A DNA stretch of 64,000 nt from Noviherbaspirillum autotrophicum (GTDB lineage Bacteria; Pseudomonadota; Gammaproteobacteria; Burkholderiales; Burkholderiaceae_D), in assembly GCF_000818395.1 (NCBI RefSeq), contig NZ_JWJG01000028.1, positions 608,853 to 672,852 on the forward strand, given 5' to 3'. Position numbers and translations under genes: made by a program. The first letter of the stretch is position 1. Every line of letters begins with the position of its first letter. Positions 38,847 through 46,034 of the stretch are shown here, one piece after another. The notes under the pieces were generated by a model. The model was not told the origin of the DNA. It ran no database searches and saw only the letters and a program-made list of their open reading frames with translations.

Positions 38847-38877
38847 AAAAAAGCCGGTCATCCGACCGGCTTTTTTT
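38847..38877. terminator. bidirectional terminator between ompW and rarD
   Basis: GCCGGT (38853-38858) and ACCGGC (38865-38870) form a stem flanked by A-run on the left and seven T residues on the right, so it can end the ompW transcript and the convergent rarD transcript. Confidence 0.9.
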
Positions 38878-38892
38878 CGTCTGCATGCGGCA

Positions 38893-39777
38893 TCATGCCG
38901 CGCCCGGTTTTCCCCGCCATACGCGCCAGACGCCTTCCAGCGAATACACTGCCAGTGCGCCCCAGATCAGCGCGAAGCCGAACATCCGGCTGCCGCCGAA
39001 CGGTTCGTGGTACAGCCAGACGCCGAGCAGCAATTGCAGCGTCGGGCCGATGTATTGCAGCAGGCCGAGCACCGACAGCGGAATGCGGCGCGCGCCGGCG
39101 GCAAACAGCAGTAGCGGAATGGCCGTGATCGGGCCGGCTGCGGCCAGCAGCAGCTGCAGCGATAGCGGCGCGCTCGCAAAGCCGTTCCTGCCCTGCAGGG
39201 TCAGCACGGCCAGATACGCCAGCGCCAGCGGAAACAGCAGCAGCGTTTCCAATGCCAGTCCTTCTAGCGCGCCGAGCGACGCGGTCTTGCGCAGCAAGCC
39301 GTACAGCCCGAAGGTGACGGCCAGCGTCAGCGCCACCCACGGCAGCTGTCCGCCTTGCCAGGTCAACCATGCCACGCCGGCCGCGGCCAGCGCCACCGCG
39401 GTCCACTGCACCGGGCGCAGCCGTTCGCGCAGGATCAGAAAGCCGAGCAGCACGTTGAACAGCGGATTGATGAAGTAGCCGAGGCTGGCGTCGACCACGC
39501 GGTTATTGTTGACCGCCCAGATATAGATGAACCAGTTGCTCGATAATAGGATCGCGCTCGCGGCAAAGCCGGCCAGCACTTTCGGGCGGCGCACGACATC
39601 GCCCAGCCATGCCCACTGCCGGCGCCATGCAATCACCACGGCCAGAAACAGCAGTGACCACAGCATGCGGTGCATCAGGATTTCCATCGGCGCGATCGGT
39701 TGCAACGCCTTGAAATAAACGGGAAACAGGCCCCATGCTGCGTAAGCGGCAGCGGCGTAAAGCATTCCAATATTCAT
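38893..39777 (-). CDS. rarD: EamA-family transporter RarD
   Basis: 294 residues with ten hydrophobic helices in two EamA repeats, near the usual 296 of E. coli RarD. It opens NIGMLYAAAAYAAWGLFPVYFKALQPIAPMEILMHRMLWS, the RarD N-terminus, then SSNWFIYIWAVNNNRVVDASLGYFINPLFNVLLGFL and LSVLGLLQYIGPTLQLLLGVWLYHEPF. RarD is implicated in chloramphenicol sensitivity and drug or metabolite export, substrate not settled. The start at 39777 is by homology. Confidence 0.93.
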   Translation of the reverse strand: MNIGMLYAAAAYAAWGLFPVYFKALQPIAPMEILMHRMLWSLLFLAVVIAWRRQWAWLGDVVRRPKVLAGFAASAILLSSNWFIYIWAVNNNRVVDASLGYFINPLFNVLLGFLILRERLRPVQWTAVALAAAGVAWLTWQGGQLPWVALTLAVTFGLYGLLRKTASLGALEGLALETLLLFPLALAYLAVLTLQGRNGFASAPLSLQLLLAAAGPITAIPLLLFAAGARRIPLSVLGLLQYIGPTLQLLLGVWLYHEPFGGSRMFGFALIWGALAVYSLEGVWRVWRGKPGAA

Positions 39778-39911
39778 GTCGGATCGAGCGGGAGAGATAG
39801 AAACGCAGCGCGGCACGCGCAGGAAAGTAATACTGCTCGTTAATTATCTCAGCAATCGACCGATCGGGTCGGCGGGCAGCGCGACCTGGTGCGCCACCTG
39901 CCGCCCCACCC

Positions 39912-40598
39912 TCATGCGGCGGTCAGTCGTTGGAAAAAATACGTGGCTGGCGTCAGCGGCGCTTCGGCTTGGCAGCTCCACTTTTCGGCGCGACGGAACG
40001 CGACCGGATGCGCAAACGCCGGGCCGTCATACACGAAGGTGTGGAATTCGCCGTTCTCGCCGCAGGCATCGATATGCGCCGGCAGGTCGGCGAGAAACTG
40101 CGCATCGAATTCGCGGCCGACGAATTCTTCGCCGAGATAATTGCCGTTGACGCAGACCACGACTGCCTTGAAGCCGAGCGCCAGGAATTCATCGACCAGT
40201 TTCTGGCGCGGCTCGTCCCACAGCGGCAGACAGGGCGTCATGTCGGCTCTGGCACATACCTTTTCTTCCCATTCGCGGTGCGGCAGCAAGTCGATGTCAC
40301 CGAATACCGCCTGCGTGATGCCATCTTGGCGCGCTTTGTTCAATGTCGCGATGAATCGTTCTTCGTAATTGCTCCAGGATGTTGTATAGAAGCGCATCCC
40401 GGCGCCGATGGCGTCGGCCTGCGCCTGCAGCAGTTGCGGCGGCACGCCATGCGAGCGCGAATCGCCGCCGGCTTCATCCATGGCGGTGATCAGGCGGCGA
40501 ATGGTCATGCCCGACTGACGCGCGCGCCACATCGCCAGGCAGCAATCCTTGCCGCCGCTCCAGGAAACCAGGGCCGATGGGGTTACTTCTTGATTCAT
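39912..40598 (-). CDS. Dph6-type ATP pyrophosphatase (DUF71)
   Basis: 228 residues. The PP-loop SWSGGKDCCLAMWRA (about 13-27) is the nucleotide motif of N-type ATP pyrophosphatases. The later AVFGDIDLLPHREWEEKVCARADMTPCLPLWDEPRQKLVDEFLALGFKAVVVCVN matches Dph6-related amidases (diphthine-ammonia ligase in eukaryotes). Bacteria lack diphthamide, so the substrate here is something else. It stands alone between rarD and the bacteriohemerythrin gene. Confidence 0.88.
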   Translation of the reverse strand: MNQEVTPSALVSWSGGKDCCLAMWRARQSGMTIRRLITAMDEAGGDSRSHGVPPQLLQAQADAIGAGMRFYTTSWSNYEERFIATLNKARQDGITQAVFGDIDLLPHREWEEKVCARADMTPCLPLWDEPRQKLVDEFLALGFKAVVVCVNGNYLGEEFVGREFDAQFLADLPAHIDACGENGEFHTFVYDGPAFAHPVAFRRAEKWSCQAEAPLTPATYFFQRLTAA

Positions 40599-40914
40599 GG
40601 GGAATAAAAATCTGGATTGATGAAATGGAAAGTTAGCGTGCTACAGGTTGAATGCCGATAGCAGGCACGTCATTTTCGCACGGCACGTGGGTTTCCATGA
40701 CAATGCAGACCCGCACCATCAGCGTCGCTTGATATGCCGATAGCTGGAACGCGCTTGTTGGCAACCCAGCACTGTTGCGGCAGTGGGAAAAGAGAAGGAA
40801 CGGACGATGCGGTTTCGTCCGATGATTGGTACAGAAGGTCCGGGAGCGCTAGTGCGACTAGGGAAAAGACCTTGCTCCCGAAACCGGTTGATTGCTTGTT
40901 GCTCCCGAAGGCGG
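40599..40914. other. intergenic region with a direct repeat
   Basis: TTGCTCCCGAA followed by two variable bases and CGGT occurs at 40872-40888 and again at 40899-40915, a 17-bp direct repeat with two mismatches at 27-bp spacing. It sits just past the bacteriohemerythrin stop. CGGGAGC around 40840 could pair with either copy. Otherwise I see no gene. Confidence 0.35.
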
Positions 40915-41313
40915 TCAGGCCGCCTGAAGGGCTGATGCCAGCTTCGTGTCCGTCTTCATGATGTGGTTGACCAGCCAGTTGCGCAGAAAGCCGGATACCT
41001 GAACCGACAGCATGCCATTGCCGGCATTGAATTTCGATTGTAGATCGACCACGTCTTTGATCAGCTTGTCGTGTTCCTGCTTGTGCGCTGCAAAATCGGC
41101 ATAGCGGATTTTCTGCATGTGCTCTTCTTCCCGCGTGAAGTGTTCGCGCGTGTAGCGGATCAGTTCGTCGAAGATCTTTCCCAGAATGTCTTTGCCGTGG
41201 CCCTGTGCCATCGCATCGTGGAGCCGATTTACAAGGCTGATGAGTTTTTGATGATCGCTATCGATGAACGAATTGCCTACACGCAATTCTTCACTCCACG
41301 TAAAGTAAGCCAT
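40915..41313 (-). CDS. bacteriohemerythrin
   Basis: 132 residues. All seven di-iron ligands are present: H21, H58, E62, H77, H81, H117 and D122, in the order DSDHQKL, REHFTREE, AAHKQEH and NHIMKTD. The protein reversibly binds O2 and in some bacteria delivers it to oxygenases or acts in aerotaxis. No attached signalling domain. It is divergent from a second, unrelated hemerythrin-like gene at 41639; an FNR-type box lies between them. Confidence 0.95.
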   Translation of the reverse strand: MAYFTWSEELRVGNSFIDSDHQKLISLVNRLHDAMAQGHGKDILGKIFDELIRYTREHFTREEEHMQKIRYADFAAHKQEHDKLIKDVVDLQSKFNAGNGMLSVQVSGFLRNWLVNHIMKTDTKLASALQAA

Positions 41314-41638
41314 ACATTCCTCCCATACTGTTCAGTTGCTTGCACGTGCCATCGGAGCGATGGCGCGGCTCTGTTTTTGACGAAAATCAAATGCGGCTGA
41401 CAGTACGTGACCGTGAAATAGGGAAAAACCCCCTCTTTATGGGATATTTTGAAATACTTGATTCGGGTCAAGGGGTAATGCAGGGCAGCAGGCGCTGGGT
41501 TTCTAACTGCACATACCAAACTGCACGTCAATAGGCAGGACGGTTTAGTTGCTGCTAGTCAATTAGGTGTATTGAGCGGGTGGTATGGCGTCGATAACGT
41601 GGTGTTCAACACCCTGACCAACCACCGAAGGAAGTCGC
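41314..41638. promoter_or_regulatory. divergent region of two hemerythrin genes with FNR-like box
   Basis: TTGATTCGGGTCAA (41458-41471) matches the FNR consensus at all but one arm position. It is 145 bp from the bacteriohemerythrin start and 168 bp from the plus-strand hemerythrin start. Unlike the boxes at 38113, 45967 and 48873, I do not see a good -10 at the 22-nt position on either strand, so the promoter geometry is unproven. Confidence 0.45.
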
Positions 41639-42055
41639 ATGTCACGAACCGAAAAATTCAGGCAGCAGCACAATGAAATCCTCGCTCTGGCAACGGAGCT
41701 TCAGGCGATGCTGAATGAAGGCGCGTTGGCGAAGGATGGCCTGCCGGCACGTAGCTGCCTGGCCAAGCTCATGGGAAAACTGTCGCTGCACCTGTCGAGC
41801 GAAGACAAGGTGCTGTATCCGGAGCTGGAAGCGCACAAGGACGCCAACGTCGCCGGCGTCGCCCGCCGGTTTTCGGCAGAAATGAAGAAGACGACCGCCG
41901 AGATTTCCGCATACAACAGCCGCTGGCCTACTCCGACCTCGATCAAGACGAATCCGCAAAGCTTCGTCAAGGAGACGAAGGAAGTGATCAAGGTCCTTGC
42001 CGACCGTATCAAGCGCGAAAACCAGGAACTGTACGCGGTAGCCGACCGCGCATAA
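41639..42055 (+). CDS. hemerythrin HHE-domain protein
   Basis: 138 residues, a single hemerythrin-like helical bundle: EKFRQQHNEILALATEL (H11), KLSLHLSSEDKVLYPELEAHKD (H51 and nearby Glu), and a C-terminal helix. The ligand set is thinner than in the neighbouring bacteriohemerythrin, as in HHE-domain proteins of the RIC/YtfE sort. It has a GAAGG site before the ATG. It is convergent with the NHL lipoprotein gene by only 5 bp. Confidence 0.85.
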   Translation: MSRTEKFRQQHNEILALATELQAMLNEGALAKDGLPARSCLAKLMGKLSLHLSSEDKVLYPELEAHKDANVAGVARRFSAEMKKTTAEISAYNSRWPTPTSIKTNPQSFVKETKEVIKVLADRIKRENQELYAVADRA

Positions 42056-42060
42056 CGGGC

Positions 42061-43272
42061 TCAATCGGCGTTGCCGGCTTTTCCCGGTTTCCCTGCTACG
42101 AGACTGATCTGGCCGGACGGATCGATCCGGTATATAGCTTGGTCGAACGGATCGGCCAGATACAGTTCACCGTTTTTGCCGGTTGCAATGCCGGGATTGG
42201 CCCGGATGTCGGTTGCGATCTGCCGCGGCGTATTGTCCCCGTTGGGGAAGCCGTTCAGTATCGTTGTTACTGTGCCGTCCGGCGCGACTTTGCCTATCCG
42301 CATGTCGGTCGCGACCAGCGTGCCGGGCGTCGTCGCGGCGGAGAATGCGGCGCCGGCAGCGTAGATATTTCCGCCGGTGCCGAAAAGGAGTTTTCCGGTT
42401 GCATAGATATCGTCCACCGGCCAATGGAGCACGCCCGGTGCCTGGCTGTCTGCGTTTGACTGCGCCGCAAGCGGGGCGACGTCGATGTGGCTTGTGTTAA
42501 TGCCGCTGCCGTCCGCAGTGACTGCTGGGCCGCCCATGGCGGTAATGCCGACCGCCAGGTTCCCCGCATCGTTGGTCGCGATATCGCCGGCGCCGCCGTA
42601 CGTATTGACGTAATAAATGTTGGTGGTGCCGTTGTCGGGATCGATGCGCTGCACCCGGAAGATATTCCTGTATTGCAGCAACACATAAATCCTGCCCTGC
42701 GCATCGAGCGACAGGCTCTGCGGCTGGTAGCTTCCCGGTCCCTGCGCATAACTCTTGATCAACGTCTTGCCGCCGTCGGGCGCCACCTTGTACAGGTCGA
42801 TACCAGACAGCACAAAGAGCATGCCCGATGGGCCGATAGCCAGCCTGCTCGTCGCGGCATAGCTTCCGGGCAGGGTGCTGACGTCACCGCTGGCGGCAAT
42901 ACGGCGGATGGCTTGATTGCCACGATCCATTACGTAGAGATTGCCGGCCTTGTCGGCCGCGAGATCGCTTGGCAGATTGAAGCGCGCGGTTTCATCCACC
43001 TTGAAGGTCGACGTGCTCGTCCCGCCATTGCTGCCCGTCGATGGCGGCGTATCGCCGGGCGTTCCTGTCGGGGCAGTGACTGGCGGCGTTCCGGACGTAG
43101 CTGGCGTGGTAGGCGTGGCAGGTGTCTCGCCGCCGCTGGTGCTGCCGCCCGCACTGGAAGGGGTGGCCGGCTGGCCGGACGATGCCGGCACGGAATCGCC
43201 GCTACCACCGCCGCAGGCGGCGAGCAGCGCGGAAAGAAGCATGGCTATTGTTCTTCTGGTATGAAGGGACAT
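42061..43272 (-). CDS. NHL-repeat lipoprotein
   Basis: 403 residues. Lipobox LLAAC (Cys20) then GGGSGDS and a Ser/Thr/Pro tether with PATPTTPATSGTPP repeats (to about 100). The rest is a beta-propeller of NHL/SMP-30 type: FNLPSDLAADKAGNLYVMDRGNQAIRRIA, GSYAATSRLAIGPSGMLFVLSG, LSLDAQGRIYVLLQYRNIFRVQRID, RANPGIATGKNGELYLADPFDQAIYRID. It is probably on the outer membrane. AAGGAGG lies 10 nt before the ATG at 43272; the extension to 43437 is not supported. Function unknown. Confidence 0.85.
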   Translation of the reverse strand: MSLHTRRTIAMLLSALLAACGGGSGDSVPASSGQPATPSSAGGSTSGGETPATPTTPATSGTPPVTAPTGTPGDTPPSTGSNGGTSTSTFKVDETARFNLPSDLAADKAGNLYVMDRGNQAIRRIAASGDVSTLPGSYAATSRLAIGPSGMLFVLSGIDLYKVAPDGGKTLIKSYAQGPGSYQPQSLSLDAQGRIYVLLQYRNIFRVQRIDPDNGTTNIYYVNTYGGAGDIATNDAGNLAVGITAMGGPAVTADGSGINTSHIDVAPLAAQSNADSQAPGVLHWPVDDIYATGKLLFGTGGNIYAAGAAFSAATTPGTLVATDMRIGKVAPDGTVTTILNGFPNGDNTPRQIATDIRANPGIATGKNGELYLADPFDQAIYRIDPSGQISLVAGKPGKAGNAD

Positions 43273-43541
43273 GGCCGTCGTCCTCCTTGGAAATCGGGAA
43301 AGATGCGGGCAGTGCGCCGGGACGCACGGGGCATGGCTGCTCAGACGCCAGGTTTTTCGCGTTGTTCGTCCGTTTTCCCGATGCAGGAATCTTCCTTGGC
43401 TTACATCAAAATCACGTCTTGCCGGATGCCATCCCATGCAGGTTTCCTGTGCTGAGACAGCCCGCAGAAGCGAAGTAAATTTCCTGGAAACTTAGCGGAC
43501 GGCAGGTTGCCTGATCTAGCGAGTCCATCTGCAAAGCCGCC

Positions 43542-44048
43542 ATGAAAACGCTCATTCGCCTGTCGTCGGTCATCCACGCCGTCATTACCGCCTTCTTCGT
43601 CGGCGCCGCGCTGATTCTGATCGTCATCAGCGCCAACATTGCATGGCAGGCCCTGTTGCACGAAGGACTCGGGCCGAACGGCGCGCTCGGCGTGATCGAG
43701 GCGCTCGGGCTGCTGGCGGTGGCCGTGGTGGCGGTGCAGATCGCGCAGACGATCGGGGAGGAGGAAGTCATTCGCAGCGCGCAGATCAGCGCGCCGACGC
43801 GGGTGCGGCGCTACCTGTCGCGCTTCATGGTGGTCATCGTCGTTGCCCTGGCGATTGAAGGCATGGTGGCCGCCTTCAAGGCCGTGCACGAAAACATGAC
43901 GTTTCTACTGCACGCCGCCAGCATCCTGATTGCCGTCGGCGCCTTGCTGGCTGGCTGGGGCGTGTTTGTGCGGTTCAACCGCGATGCGGAAGAGCTCGAA
44001 CCCGATGCGATGCAGGAGGCCAAGCAGGAAGATAGCAAGCTGCAATAG
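43542..44048 (+). CDS. integral membrane protein of unknown function
   Basis: 168 residues with three to four membrane helices (about 9-38, 50-70, 95-115, 120-143). Loops contain EEEVIRSAQISAPTRVRRYLSRF, and the tail is acidic-helical (DAEELEPDAMQEAKQEDSKLQ). I do not recognise a transport or enzyme motif. It is convergent with the c-heme chemoreceptor gene and divergent from the NHL lipoprotein. Confidence 0.7.
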   Translation: MKTLIRLSSVIHAVITAFFVGAALILIVISANIAWQALLHEGLGPNGALGVIEALGLLAVAVVAVQIAQTIGEEEVIRSAQISAPTRVRRYLSRFMVVIVVALAIEGMVAAFKAVHENMTFLLHAASILIAVGALLAGWGVFVRFNRDAEELEPDAMQEAKQEDSKLQ

Positions 44049-44069
44049 CGGCGCGCCAGCCCGCGCCGC
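44048..44069. terminator. stem-loop between convergent genes
   Basis: GCGGCGCG (44048-44055) pairs with CGCGCCGC (44062-44069) over 6 nt. No T-tract; a weak bidirectional terminator candidate. Confidence 0.4.
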
Positions 44070-44074
44070 ATGCC

Positions 44075-45733
44075 TCAGGAGCGGCTTCCGGGGATGACTT
44101 GCAGCTTCGGCCTGTGCGGGGAAGCAGGCAATAGTGCAGGCTCTGCGCTGCCCGCTTGGACCGACGAAGTGGCGGCTGTCGCTGGCGCATCCTCCAGCTT
44201 GAAGATGCCGACCAGCTGCTCCAGGTGACCGGCCTGATCCTGCATCGATTGCGATGCCGCGGCGGCTTGCTCGACCAGCGCCGCATTTTGCTGGGTGACG
44301 GCATCCATCTCGGCGATGGCCTGATTGACTTGCTCGATGCCCGCCGTCTGCTCGGAGCTGGCGGCGGCGATCTCGCCCATGATGTCGGTGACGTGCTTGA
44401 TGCTGGCGACGACTTCCTGCATGGTGGCGCCCGCCTGATGCACCAGCGTCGTCCCCTCGCGCACCTGGTCGGCCGAGCCGCCGATGAGCGCCTTGATTTC
44501 TTTGGCCGCTGCCGCCGAGCGCTGCGCCAGGTTGCGCACTTCGGACGCCACCACCGCGAAGCCGCGGCCCTGTTCGCCGGCGCGCGCCGCTTCCACCGCC
44601 GCGTTCAGCGCCAGGATATTGGTCTGGAACGCGATGCCGTCGATCACGCTGATGATGTCGAAAATCTTGCGTGACGAGTCGCTGATCGCATCCATGGTTT
44701 CCACCACGCGCGCCACTGCCGCGCCGCCCTTGGCGGCCACGTCCGACGCCGATTCGGCCAGCTGGTTGGCCTGGTGCGCGTGCTCGGCATTCTGCTTGAC
44801 GGCGCCGGTCAGGCGGTCCATCGAGGCGGCGGTCTTGTCCAGCGAGCCGGCCTGTTGCTCGGTGCGCGACGACAGGTCGGCGTTGCCGCTGGCGATGTCG
44901 CTCGATGCGCTATAGATTGCGTCGCTGCCTTCGCGCACCTGGCGCACGATGCGCACCAGGCTGCCGTTCATGTCCTTCAGGGCTTGCAGCAGTTCTCCGA
45001 TTTCATTGTTCGAATCGACGTCGATCTGCTGCGTCAAGTCGCCGGTGGCGATGCCGCGCGCCACGCGCACGCCCTTTTCGAGCGGCCGGGTCACCACTCT
45101 GGTGATGAACGGATAGATCAAGAGCAGTACCGGGATGCAGGTGATGATGGCGGCGATGATCGACTTCATGCGCTGCTGCGCCAGCCCCGCGTTGACGTGG
45201 TCGAGCGAGAGCTTCATGCTGACCGCGCCCAATACCGTGTTTTCCGGCACCTGATGGCAGGAGGTGCAATCCTTGCCGAGCGAGTTCTTCTTGGCCAGCG
45301 CCGGGCGCACCGCGCGCAGGTACTCGCCGCGGCTGTCGGACTCGACGCGCACGACTTCCTTCCCGCTTTGCAGCACCTGCCGTTCCAGATCGTCCGGCTT
45401 GACGTCGTTCTTGGCGTTCGGCGCGCCGAACATCTTGCTGACGGCATCGCCCCGGATCACGCGCAGGTCGCGGATCGTGCCCAGCTGCTTGACCTGATCG
45501 AGGAACACGTCGCGCTGCTGCACGGTGCCGGTCACCATCATGCCGGTCAGCCCGGCCATGGTGGCGTCATGCATGCTGAGGGAAAAGTCGTCGGCCTGTT
45601 CGATCGCGGCCTTGCGGTACACATAATCCTGCCAGGCGATCACGCCCGACCAGACGACTGCCAGTGCGATACCGATGGTCAGCAGCAGCTGTACCCAGAT
45701 CTTCGTGTTGGAGATGCGCGAGCCCATAGTCAT
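44075..45733 (-). CDS. methyl-accepting chemotaxis protein with periplasmic c-type heme sensor
   Basis: About 552 residues. TM1 about 11-33, periplasmic sensor about 34-188, TM2 about 190-212, HAMP, and a standard signalling hairpin ([38 protein letters not shown]). The sensor holds a CxxCH heme-attachment site, C156-C159-H160 (DCTSCHQ), as in the c-heme MCPs of Geobacter and the DcrA type. The sensor also shares QVLQSGK and VLGAVSM with the GGDEF-EAL protein at 46035. No EWETF tail. The start is uncertain: ATG at 45733 or 45727, or a longer frame to 45796. Its promoter region has an FNR-type box. Confidence 0.92.
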   Translation of the reverse strand: MTMGSRISNTKIWVQLLLTIGIALAVVWSGVIAWQDYVYRKAAIEQADDFSLSMHDATMAGLTGMMVTGTVQQRDVFLDQVKQLGTIRDLRVIRGDAVSKMFGAPNAKNDVKPDDLERQVLQSGKEVVRVESDSRGEYLRAVRPALAKKNSLGKDCTSCHQVPENTVLGAVSMKLSLDHVNAGLAQQRMKSIIAAIITCIPVLLLIYPFITRVVTRPLEKGVRVARGIATGDLTQQIDVDSNNEIGELLQALKDMNGSLVRIVRQVREGSDAIYSASSDIASGNADLSSRTEQQAGSLDKTAASMDRLTGAVKQNAEHAHQANQLAESASDVAAKGGAAVARVVETMDAISDSSRKIFDIISVIDGIAFQTNILALNAAVEAARAGEQGRGFAVVASEVRNLAQRSAAAAKEIKALIGGSADQVREGTTLVHQAGATMQEVVASIKHVTDIMGEIAAASSEQTAGIEQVNQAIAEMDAVTQQNAALVEQAAAASQSMQDQAGHLEQLVGIFKLEDAPATAATSSVQAGSAEPALLPASPHRPKLQVIPGSRS

Positions 45734-46034
45734 TCCATGTAATGCAGACTTGTGAAGTACGCCGCCAGCCGCTGCGGCGCCTGTTGTCTGCGTCACGCAT
45801 GGATGCCGCCACGCTGCATGGTCGAGGCGAGCGGCGCTGGGGCGCGGTCATTGTGATTCCTGCCGAACACGCCCGGCACCGTGCCGCCGGTGATGATTGC
45901 TGGCGAACCGAGGGCCAAACCGGGTAGTTCGTGCGCCCAGCATAGGTGCCGCTCGTTTCGAAATCCTTGACTTAGAGCAAATTATTTCTTTTTTGCAATT
46001 GTGCGCCCAGGGGCGGATGCCCCGGAGCGCTCCG
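45734..46034 (-). promoter_or_regulatory. promoter region of the c-heme chemoreceptor with FNR-type box
   Basis: On the minus strand, TTGCTCTAAGTCAA (45967-45980) is an FNR/CRP-like palindrome followed exactly 22 nt later by TATGCT (45944-45939), a fair -10. AAAAAAG and AATTGC stretches lie just upstream, as in the matching block at 48845-48886. GTGCGCCCAG occurs twice (45931-45940 and 46001-46010), flanking the box. Confidence 0.65.

Noticed and set aside
40872-40915. A short tandem repeat as the start of a repeat array
   Set aside because: Only two copies are present and the pattern does not continue; kept only as an intergenic note.
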